Below, one piece after another: positions 7,464 through 13,946 of a DNA stretch of 36,302 nt. Below the pieces are notes generated by a model. The model worked only from the letters and a program-made list of their open reading frames with translations, was not told the origin of the DNA and did not search any database. Numbering within the stretch: the stretch's first letter is position 1; the number at the start of each line of letters is the position of its first letter. The translations under genes and the position numbers were made by a program. Source of the DNA: a virus; the IMG/VR virus record IMGVR_UViG_3300002835_000527, positions 1 to 36,302 of that record. One strand, 5' to 3'.

Positions 7464-8500
7464 AAATCCGCATGGCTCAAAGACGGGCGTTTACTTTGAC
7501 CGAATTACTAGTTGTCTTCGCAATTATCGGTGTTTTGCTGTCCGTGACCTTGCCAGCCGTTCAAGCCGCCCGCGAGGCAGCTCGTAGACTGTATTGCCAG
7601 TCAAACATTCGTCAAATTGGTACGGCATTGCAGAGTTTTCAGTCGGTAAGTCGTACGTTCCCAATTGGTGTATCTTCAAAAATCGGACGCGACGGTTTGG
7701 GAAGTTCATATAGTGTTTTCACACGGATTCTCGCCGAACTGGACGAAGTAACCGTCGCAAGATCAGTGGATTGGAGCGTTTCGCCCTTAGAAGAGAACAA
7801 TCGAGAATTCTTTGAATCTGCGTCAATCGCTATCTTGAAGTGTCCATCTGATCCGAACGTGAACGGCAAAATTGTAATACAAGGAACCGACTCTCGCGCA
7901 CCCCTTGGCCATTCCTATGTTGCGAGTGTTGGCGTCCTTGGTTCCATGCAGAATGAACAAAAGCTCGGTTTGTTGCTTGGGGATAAAACGAGATTGGGTG
8001 GCCCCTTTCGTGAAGATGTTGCTGTTCGTCCTGCCGAGATTGTTGACGGTCTTTTTTGCACAGCTTTTTTTTCTGAGAGACGAATCGGGACTTCTTCAAA
8101 TTCTACTTATGTGCCAAACGGTAAGCCGTTTGTCGATGTAGCGAGATTGCCGACAACGGAGCTTCTTGTCGATATGGGAAACCCCAATAGACTTTCAGAC
8201 CGATGTGCTACAATCCCTTTGAACTTCCCAACGTGGTCTCGCACGAATGCGCGCCAATGGTATTCCGCAGTTTATTCGTTTTACAATCACGTGCTCGGAC
8301 CGAATGCGAATGTTGCGGACTGTGGTGATGCGACCAACGTACCTGTAGGAGTGTTTTCGGCCAGAAGCTACCATTCAAGTTGTGTCAACACTCTCTTTGG
8401 AGACGGTCATGTTGAACCAATCTCCGACTCAATTGACCTTGAGGTCTGGCGTTCGCTAGGTTCACGAGCTGGAGGCGAATCTTTTAGTTTCGAATATTAG
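7460..8500 (+). CDS. DUF1559 pseudopilin (type II/IV prepilin-like)
   Basis: The N-terminus RRAFTLTELLVVFAIIGVLL is a textbook prepilin cleavage and assembly segment: the peptidase would cut before Phe and methylate it, with Glu at +5. It is followed by LPAVQAAREAARRLYCQSN and IRQIGTALQSF, the planctomycete DUF1559 signature, and the C-terminal FGDGHVEPISDSID motif typical of the family. Length (346 aa) is normal. DUF1559 proteins occur in many copies in planctomycete genomes and are thought to form pseudopilus-like envelope structures; the function is poorly known. The start at 7460 overlaps the preceding stop (ATGA), making it the last gene of the operon. No terminator is obvious before the convergent integrase end at 8594. 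Confidence 0.92.
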   Translation: MKIRMAQRRAFTLTELLVVFAIIGVLLSVTLPAVQAAREAARRLYCQSNIRQIGTALQSFQSVSRTFPIGVSSKIGRDGLGSSYSVFTRILAELDEVTVARSVDWSVSPLEENNREFFESASIAILKCPSDPNVNGKIVIQGTDSRAPLGHSYVASVGVLGSMQNEQKLGLLLGDKTRLGGPFREDVAVRPAEIVDGLFCTAFFSERRIGTSSNSTYVPNGKPFVDVARLPTTELLVDMGNPNRLSDRCATIPLNFPTWSRTNARQWYSAVYSFYNHVLGPNANVADCGDATNVPVGVFSARSYHSSCVNTLFGDGHVEPISDSIDLEVWRSLGSRAGGESFSFEY

Positions 8501-8593
8501 AACGGATTCGAGCTGCGAGGAGAGAATTAAGTGCCACCCACGCATCAGAACGCTAACTATTTTTTCAACTGAATTGGTGGGGCGGAGTGCACA

Positions 8594-9793
8594 TCACCAT
8601 TGGGATCGCCCATTTGGGGGGCGGCACGCATCGCCCCTGCCTTCCTTCTTCGCCCCTGCCGCCCTAGAAAAATCATCCTCGGTCACCAGCAAGTAACTCT
8701 GCTGTGCGATCCTAGGTGAGTTGCCAAGCCAGGAACAAACCACATGTAGAGGGAACTCGCGTTGGAGCTCGGTTTGACGACTAGCCCGCATCGAATGAAA
8801 CAATCGTGTCCAACCCGAGACGCCGGCGCGACGCAGTAAACGTGTCATTTCGGAGCGTAAGTTGGCATTCTTCCAACCCATCGCAGTGTTGGCTGCGGCT
8901 CGGTACTGGGGAGCCGCGACCACATAGTCGCTCTTGTCGCCGAAGATCTCGAAGGCTTCGTCGAGGATCGGACGCAGCTCCGGGAAGATCGGGCAACTCC
9001 GAATCCCACGACCTTCGTGGTGCTCGACCTTTGGCTCCGGGATGCTCATCCGGTTCAGCTCCCAATCGATGTCGTCCCAACGAAGCGATAGCGTTTCCGA
9101 GGGTGTGCGCAGCCCACCGTAGCGACTCAGGCCCAGGATCACTTGCCAGACGGGGTTGGCCTTCTTCATCAGCTTGTCGACCACTTCGCGAGGTACGAAC
9201 TCGTTGACCTTCACCGAACTCTTCTGCGTTTTTACTTTGCAGAACGGGTTCTCGTCGATAATCTTCCAGTCGACCGCATCGTGCATGAATTGCCGCGCAA
9301 ACTGGATCCGTTTGTGGATCGTGGTCGTGGCCATCCCTCGAGCTTTGAGCTTCTCGTGAAACTCTTTCGCATGGCCTGCGGTGATCTGGTTGATCCTGAT
9401 CCCCTCGGGCATGAACTCTTTGAGGTTCGCAACCACCTGCTTCCAAACCGCAACCGTGGCTGGTTTGCGGCTTGCCCCATGGCGCTCGATGTAGTCGTCT
9501 AGGAACTCTTCCATGGACATGCACCTGCGATCGATTTGGAGCTTCCCAGATGGAATCAAATCGAGCCGTTCGAGCTTCTCGCGGATCGTTGGCGATTCCG
9601 AGAGCCAACGTGCATCGTCGCGATCGATCGCGTTCCCAAGGATTCTGGCAGCCAGCATGCTTTCGACGCGTCGCTGCACTCCTTCGGCATCTCGCTCGGA
9701 AACTTTGCCGATATAGAGCACCCTTCGTTTGCGATTCTCATCGAAGTACAGGATCCGCCTGTTGCCTGATTTGTCGGTCGAAATAGAAGCCAT
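8594..9793 (-). CDS. Tyrosine recombinase / integrase
   Basis: The 399-residue product is an intact site-specific recombinase. It has an N-terminal arm-binding-like beta segment (NRRILYFDENRKRRVLYIGK), a SAM-like core-binding domain (~95-185) and the catalytic domain with Arg229 (GGLRTPSE), the His333-x-x-Arg336 box (HSMR), Trp355 (CSWLGNSP) and the tyrosine nucleophile Tyr367 (QQSYLLVTEDDF). It integrates or excises DNA between att sites. It reads outward at the left end of the phage-like element, with the excisionase-type gene 48 bases upstream on the same strand, a standard integration module. Two inactivated relatives lie to the left (342-411, 2121-2705). The attachment sites themselves could not be identified. 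Confidence 0.95.
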   Translation of the reverse strand: MASISTDKSGNRRILYFDENRKRRVLYIGKVSERDAEGVQRRVESMLAARILGNAIDRDDARWLSESPTIREKLERLDLIPSGKLQIDRRCMSMEEFLDDYIERHGASRKPATVAVWKQVVANLKEFMPEGIRINQITAGHAKEFHEKLKARGMATTTIHKRIQFARQFMHDAVDWKIIDENPFCKVKTQKSSVKVNEFVPREVVDKLMKKANPVWQVILGLSRYGGLRTPSETLSLRWDDIDWELNRMSIPEPKVEHHEGRGIRSCPIFPELRPILDEAFEIFGDKSDYVVAAPQYRAAANTAMGWKNANLRSEMTRLLRRAGVSGWTRLFHSMRASRQTELQREFPLHVVCSWLGNSPRIAQQSYLLVTEDDFSRAAGAKKEGRGDACRPPNGRSQW

Positions 9794-9841
9794 CGTTTAA
9801 ATCTCCTGTCAGTTGGTCGCATGAAATATCCGTGACTTGCG

Positions 9842-10063
9842 TCACCCTCGGCGGCCATTGGCTAGAGTGTCGTTCCCGATCAGTTTTCGCTCCAGGAACG
9901 CTTGGATGTCTGAAACGCGGTAGCGAATCAAACGTCCGAACTTCACATGCTGGAGTTCCCCTTTGGTGCGAAACTCGAAGACCATGCGCCGTGAAATGCC
10001 GAGCATTCGGGCGGCCTGTTCTTCGTCGACTACCATGGGTTCGATCCCCTTGAAAACACTCAT
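9842..10063 (-). CDS. Excisionase-type HTH (MerR-like) DNA-binding protein
   Basis: The 73-residue product is almost entirely one winged-helix module: VVDEEQAARMLGISRRMVFEFR, then HVKFGRLIRYRVSDIQAFLER. This is the helix-turn-helix family (HTH_17) of excisionases and small regulators. It binds DNA in the cytoplasm, and beside an integrase it most likely sets the direction of recombination or controls the integrase promoter. It lies 48 bases upstream of the integrase on the same strand and is probably cotranscribed. The start ATG (10061-10063) is preceded on the minus strand by GGATGGTGAGAA, a plausible ribosome site. Confidence 0.9.
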   Translation of the reverse strand: MSVFKGIEPMVVDEEQAARMLGISRRMVFEFRTKGELQHVKFGRLIRYRVSDIQAFLERKLIGNDTLANGRRG

Positions 10064-10213
10064 TTCTCACCATCCTTTGCGGTCATCATTCAATGATTTC
10101 GAAAGGGTGTGAGTCGCCAATGTCCGATGCACACAGGAGGCTCACTTACCCGGTAAAGTCCAGCGGCTCTTGGCAGCAATTCCCAAGCTTTTTCAGCTTT
10201 GCTGCCCAGGTTG

Positions 10214-10732
10214 TTAGTGGGCTCTCTGATCGAGCCCCAAAGATTCGAGGCAGTCGCGAATCGATGCCACATGCTTGTTGACGGTGTGCCAATTCATCTT
10301 CATGGTCTTGGCGATCTCGTTGATCGATTGGCCATCGGCGAGCGCATCGCTGATTTGCTGTTCGATCGGTGAGAGCAAAGTGCGAGCCTTTGCTAGATCG
10401 GCCAACATGCTGATGTGTGTGGCTTGGTCGACTCCGTACGAAGAGTCCACCACATGCCGAGGCATGTTTTCGCTGCCGGTGACGTGGTCGCTGTAACGGT
10501 TTCGGGTTCTTCGATACTGCCGAAGCTGTCGGTCGATCACTGCGGTGATGGCGGTTTGGCCAGAGGCACCGTTGGATTTCTCAGGGTTGAATTCGAAGTC
10601 CATGAGCACCAGCAAAATCTGCTGCTGCACGTCTTCGATGTCGTGTCTTTTGAATCCCATGCGTCTGGCACGGGAGGAAATCCATTTGGAGATGGTCTTT
10701 TCGGTCGGTTGTTTGCTAACTGTGATACACAT
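10214..10732 (-). CDS. Small sigma-70/ECF-like transcription factor
   Basis: The ~172-residue product has two sigma-like parts. The N-terminal half (RRMGFKRHDIEDVQQQILLVLMDF, then AVIDRQLRQYRRTRNR) resembles region 2, which binds core polymerase and the -10 site. The C-terminal half (LSPIEQQISDALADGQSINEIAKTMKMNWHTVNKHVASIR) is a region 4 HTH of the LuxR/sigma type. The start at 10732 is preceded on the minus strand by GAGGAATCGTC, a good ribosome site; a longer frame to 10777 lacks one. Its promoter must lie in the repeat-rich region 10733-11091, shared with the rightward operon. It may drive the element's own promoters, for example the repeated upstream elements of the 21-25 kb cluster; that link is inference. 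A non-sigma HTH regulator is an alternative. Confidence 0.7.
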   Translation of the reverse strand: MCITVSKQPTEKTISKWISSRARRMGFKRHDIEDVQQQILLVLMDFEFNPEKSNGASGQTAITAVIDRQLRQYRRTRNRYSDHVTGSENMPRHVVDSSYGVDQATHISMLADLAKARTLLSPIEQQISDALADGQSINEIAKTMKMNWHTVNKHVASIRDCLESLGLDQRAH

Positions 10733-10789
10733 GACGATTCCTCGATTGCTCGCGTGGTTGTTTCGATCGCGAGGCAATTGTTCGAGAAA

Positions 10790-10985
10790 TACAGGGTCAT
10801 GTATCTAGGGTCATACATGTAGTCTCAAAAGTCATATGGGACACATTACAGGGTCACGCCGGTCACATATGACCCCACGTGGGACACATTACAGGGTCAC
10901 GCCAGTCACATATGACCCCACGTGGGAGCAAATTACAGGGTCATGACTACATATATGACCCCACTTCCCACACATTACAGGGTCA
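10790..10985. repeat. Iteron/operator-like repeat array in a divergent control region
   Basis: Four copies of ATTACAGGGTCA start at 10845, 10888, 10932 and 10974 (spacing 43, 44 and 42), with a fifth partial copy ATACAGGGTCA near 10789 and a CTAGGGTCATAC at about 10805. Between the copies lie inverted counterparts (ATATGACCCC near 10868, 10911 and 10953), so GGGTCA and TGACCC alternate as inverted pairs. Two copies of the 10-base palindrome CCCACGTGGG lie at 10874-10883 and 10917-10926. The array separates the leftward sigma-like gene from the rightward replication operon, so it can act as an operator for both directions or as replication iterons. Confidence 0.85.
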
Positions 10986-11091
10986 GCGCACTCACCTGAC
11001 TTTTGATCGAAGCGCGCGAAGTAGAGGGTCGAGCGGCAAATAATTATATGGAGGCACAACGCTTCCACGTTTAACAACGCAGGAGTTTGCC

Positions 11092-11898
11092 ATGCATCAG
11101 TCCCCATCCATGTCGTTTCTGATCCACGAGTCAGCCGACGAGTACCACGCGAAAGCGAAGCACTATCTATCGAGCCATCAGTTGGCCGACTTTCGAAAAT
11201 GCCCTCAGCTCTACTATCGCAAGAAGTACCAACCACGCACCCAAGAAGAATCGCCGGCCTATTTGGTCGGACGCGCTGCCCATGTCCTGATCCTCGAAGG
11301 CCTCGAGCGATTCCGCGAAGACTTCGCTGTCGGCGGTCCCATCAATAAGAAAACAGGCCTGCCATTCGGGCCAGCCACCAAGGCCTGGACTCAGTGGGCC
11401 GAGACGGTCGGCAAACCCGTGCTGTCCGATTCGCAGTTCGAAACGATCGAGCGGATGAATGAATCGGTCGCAATGCACGAGGCGGCTGTTGATTTGCTGC
11501 AATACGGAATCGCCGAAGCGGTCGTGCGGGCCGAGTACTGCGGATTCCCCTGCCAGATCCGTATCGATTGGTTGGATCCGTCCCCGAGCATCGTGGACCT
11601 GAAAACCTGCGATGACTTGACCTGGTTCGAAGCCGACTCGCGGCGCTACGGGTACGCCCATCAATTGGCATTCTACCGAGCCGTGCTTAAGAAAGCCCTG
11701 GGGATCTATGTTCCCGTCCATCTGATCGCCGTGGAGAAGAAAGAACCCTACCGCTGCGGTGTTTGGCAACTCTCGAGCGAGGTTTTGAACCTCGCCCAAA
11801 AGGAAAACGAGCAGGCGATCGATCGCTTGCATGCGTGCACTGCGAACGATTCCTGGCCCACGGGCTACGAAGAGACTCGCGTCTTCGATTTTCTCTGA
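11092..11898 (+). CDS. PD-(D/E)XK exonuclease-like protein (RecE/DUF3799-like)
   Basis: The 268-residue product has a RecB/RecE-type nuclease core. The N-terminus LSSHQLADFRKCPQLYYRKKY is the usual 'S.s.l..f..CP..y' entry, AYLVGRAAHVLILEG carries the conserved GxxxH, and the metal site is Asp159 (RIDWL), Asp169 and Lys171 (VDLKT), followed by YAHQLAFYRAVL. In phages such proteins resect double-stranded ends or process DNA for single-strand annealing. It is the first gene of the rightward operon, followed by a Sak4-like ATPase and a DUF669 protein, a common recombination set. Start ATG 11092 has AGGAG at 11081-11085. The operator array lies upstream. Confidence 0.85.
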   Translation: MHQSPSMSFLIHESADEYHAKAKHYLSSHQLADFRKCPQLYYRKKYQPRTQEESPAYLVGRAAHVLILEGLERFREDFAVGGPINKKTGLPFGPATKAWTQWAETVGKPVLSDSQFETIERMNESVAMHEAAVDLLQYGIAEAVVRAEYCGFPCQIRIDWLDPSPSIVDLKTCDDLTWFEADSRRYGYAHQLAFYRAVLKKALGIYVPVHLIAVEKKEPYRCGVWQLSSEVLNLAQKENEQAIDRLHACTANDSWPTGYEETRVFDFL

Positions 11899-11910
11899 TC
11901 CATCGCAGTA

Positions 11911-12000
11911 GGCAGGTGGGATGGCGTGACGCTCCCGGCCACGAATGGCAAACGGAGAGAGCGTCCGGACTCCCTGTGCCCACCTGCTTGCTGTTTTTGT
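11911..12000 (+). terminator. Long nested hairpin with T-rich tail (attenuator-like)
   Basis: Outer arms GGCAGGTGGG (11911-11920) and CCCACCTGCT (11979-11988) pair over 9 bp plus a G-U. Inside, GACGCTC (11928-11934) pairs with GAGCGTC (11959-11965). A T-rich run (TTGCTGTTTTTGTTTT) follows. It lies in the gap between the nuclease and the ATPase, so it could lower read-through into the rest of the operon or form a regulatory leader for the ATPase gene. Confidence 0.65.
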
Positions 12001-12041
12001 TTTACCCAGTTTTTTTGTTCGTTCTTGTAAGGAAAAAGCAC

Positions 12042-12854
12042 ATGAGTTTGTTACAGCAAGTGCAGCGTGGGAAAGCCCACCTGCCACCACGGATCTTGGT
12101 CTACGGTACCGAAGGGGTCGGCAAGAGTAGCCTCGCAGCAACCACTCCCAAACCGATCTTCATCCAGACCGAGGATGGCCTGGGAGAGATCGACTGCGAT
12201 CGCTTCCCACTGGCCAAATCCCTCGAAGATGTCGTCGCGGCCCTGACGGAACTCGAAACCCAGCAGCACGATTACCAAACCGTGGCGATCGATTCGCTCG
12301 ATTGGCTGGAGCGATTGATCTGGGATGCCATCTGCCGACGCGAATCGGCGACGACGATTGAGAAAGTTGGAGGTGGCTACGGCAAGGGCTACACCCTGGC
12401 CTTGGATTACTGGCGCAAGCTCATCGACAAGCTTGGTAACCTCCATCGCGATCGCGGGATGATGATCTTTCTGATCGCTCACGCGAAGGTCGAGAAATTC
12501 GAGGATCCCGAAGCGCCGGCCTACGACCGCTACTCGCCTCGTCTGCACAAGCATGCCAGCGCCATCATCACCGAATGGTGCGATGCGGTGCTCTTTGCCA
12601 CCAAGCGATTCACCACGCGCACCGAAGAAAGTGGCTTTGGTCGCCAGAGAGCGATCGCAGCACCCGTGGGTGCTGCCGGCGGCGAACGCATCTTGAAAAC
12701 CGTCGGTGGTCCCTCGTGCGTGGCCAAGAACCGGTACCGGCTCAAACCTGAAATTCCATTGGCTTGGGATGCGATTGTTGGCGGCATCCTCGGCTCATCA
12801 AACGAACTGTCCAACCCTGTTTCTGTTCCAGAAGGAGTAACGAACCTTGGCTAA
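12042..12854 (+). CDS. Sak4-like phage recombination ATPase (RecA-fold, AAA_24)
   Basis: Start ATG 12042 follows AAGGAAAAAG; the open frame extends upstream to 11763 but those bases hold the hairpin and lack coding character. The ~270-residue product has a clear Walker A (GTEGVGKSS, residues 22-30), a Walker B-like strand (QTVAIDSLDWLE) and sensor-type segments (MMIFLIAHAKV). This is the layout of Sak4/AAA_24 phage ATPases, RecA-fold proteins that promote single-strand annealing with a partner ssDNA-binding protein. The next gene encodes a DUF669 protein, the usual neighbour, and the two overlap by 8 bases. An upstream nuclease completes the set. Confidence 0.85.
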   Translation: MSLLQQVQRGKAHLPPRILVYGTEGVGKSSLAATTPKPIFIQTEDGLGEIDCDRFPLAKSLEDVVAALTELETQQHDYQTVAIDSLDWLERLIWDAICRRESATTIEKVGGGYGKGYTLALDYWRKLIDKLGNLHRDRGMMIFLIAHAKVEKFEDPEAPAYDRYSPRLHKHASAIITEWCDAVLFATKRFTTRTEESGFGRQRAIAAPVGAAGGERILKTVGGPSCVAKNRYRLKPEIPLAWDAIVGGILGSSNELSNPVSVPEGVTNLG

Positions 12855-13305
12855 TCTCAACAACTTCAATGCGAACCAAGTCGAACCGTCGTCGGATTTC
12901 GAACCGATCCCGGCCGGCAAGTACCTGGCGATCATCACCGAGTCGGAACTCAAACCGACGAAGTCCGGATCGGGGAGCTATTTGCAGCTCACGTTCCAAA
13001 TCCTCGAGGGGGAATACAAAGGTCGATTCCTTTGGTCCCGACTGAACCTTCACAACGCGAATGCGACTGCGGTGCAGATCGCGCAAGCGGAGCTTTCGGC
13101 CATCTGCCGTGCCGTTGGGGTGCTCACCCCTGGCGACTCGGTCGAGCTGCATAACTTGCCGTTGGTCATCAACGTCAAGTGCCGCAGGCGCGAGGATTCG
13201 GGGGACATCACCAACGAGATCCGAGGTTACGCGAAACCTGCAGCGGCTACGGCTCAGCCTCAGCAAGCGAGTCACACGACTCCACCATGGAGACGTCCCT
13301 CGTGA
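12847..13305 (+). CDS. DUF669 protein, probable ssDNA-binding partner
   Basis: Start is TTG 12847: AAGGAG at 12833-12838 sits 8 bases ahead, and no ATG fits. The product (MANLNNFNANQVEPSSDFEPIPAGKYLAIITESEL when the first codon is read as Met) matches the DUF669 opening 'fea.......pip.G.Y.a.i..se.kpTksG.G.yl.l.f.i.eG.ykgr..w..lnl.n'. The C-terminal Pro/Ala/Gln-rich tail resembles that of single-strand binding proteins. DUF669 proteins are encoded beside phage recombinases and are thought to bind ssDNA. It overlaps the ATPase gene by 8 bases and the resolvase gene at its 3' end, a tightly coupled group. Confidence 0.85.
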   Translation: MANLNNFNANQVEPSSDFEPIPAGKYLAIITESELKPTKSGSGSYLQLTFQILEGEYKGRFLWSRLNLHNANATAVQIAQAELSAICRAVGVLTPGDSVELHNLPLVINVKCRRREDSGDITNEIRGYAKPAAATAQPQQASHTTPPWRRPS

Positions 13306-13655
13306 TCGAACTTGAACTGCCGTACCCACCGTCAGTGAATCATTACTGGCGGCGGGTGGGAGCACGGACGCTCATCAGCCGCGGGGGTCGACTCTTCCGT
13401 CAACAGGTTGTGTCGATCCTCGAGGCGCGCGGCGTTCGCCCCATCGATGGTGACTTAGAAGTCTTCATTGAACTGTATCCACCCGACCGTCGTCGCCGGG
13501 ATATCGATAACTCCCTGAAGAGTCTTCTCGATGCACTTGGGCAAGGAAGTGCCTATCACGACGACAGCCAAATCATCCACCTAGACACCTGGAAACGCGA
13601 ACCGATCCCTGGAGGCATGGTTTTTGTACGCATCTCGAAATGTATGGAAGAGTGA
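13287..13655 (+). CDS. rusA: RusA-type Holliday junction resolvase
   Basis: The ~122-residue product has the RusA pattern: LPYPPSVNHYWRR at the N-terminus, then a metal-binding block RRRRDIDNSLKSLLDALGQ (Asp72, Asp74, and Lys78, with Asp82 in the helix) and a distal DDSQIIHLDTWKRE. RusA cuts four-way junctions made during phage recombination. Start options are ATG 13287, which overlaps the DUF669 gene by 19 bases, or GTG 13302, which overlaps its stop in GTGA; both keep the domain whole. Its place after nuclease, annealing ATPase and ssDNA-binding genes fits a recombination operon. The gene symbol reflects family membership only. Confidence 0.88.
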   Translation: METSLVIELELPYPPSVNHYWRRVGARTLISRGGRLFRQQVVSILEARGVRPIDGDLEVFIELYPPDRRRRDIDNSLKSLLDALGQGSAYHDDSQIIHLDTWKREPIPGGMVFVRISKCMEE

Positions 13656-13657
13656 TC

Positions 13658-13942
13658 ATGGTGAAAAACCTTAGACGCAAAGTTTGTAGTGATTGCGGTG
13701 TGATTGTTACTAGACGAATCAAAGAGTGCCCTAAATGTGGCGGTCTGATGGTGCCACGCAAACGTCTAGTCAATCAACCGACTGTCGACCCTGAATGCGA
13801 TGGGGTTCGTGAATCCTATCGGAGCCTGTCGTCTCGGCTTGGAGAAGGTTTCGGCATGATGAACGATGGCTTTGAATGGATAGATCAGGTGTTCGACGAT
13901 GAGCGAACCCCTGCTTGTTACGACGAGTCTGATGAGGATTAA
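13658..13942 (+). CDS. Small zinc-ribbon protein
   Basis: Start ATG 13658 lies 2 bases after the resolvase stop. The ~94-residue product opens with a two-knuckle zinc ribbon, CSDCG then CPKCGG about 16 residues on, embedded in a basic stretch (KNLRRKV, RRIK, PRKRL), and ends in an acidic tail (YDESDED). The ribbon probably binds zinc and nucleic acid or a protein partner. No specific family is recognised. It is part of the recombination operon and ends 4 bases before the preferred helicase start, so it is translated with it. Confidence 0.75.
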   Translation: MVKNLRRKVCSDCGVIVTRRIKECPKCGGLMVPRKRLVNQPTVDPECDGVRESYRSLSSRLGEGFGMMNDGFEWIDQVFDDERTPACYDESDED

Positions 13943-13946
13943 TCCG

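Noticed and set aside
8501-8593. attL next to the integrase with a direct repeat at the right end
   Set aside because: No direct repeat could be found by eye between 8500-8640 and 25300-25700, so no attachment site is claimed.
11167-12141. 324-codon minus-strand frame opposite the nuclease gene
   Set aside because: The plus strand encodes a clear PD-(D/E)XK nuclease here; the antisense product has no domain and crosses the hairpin.
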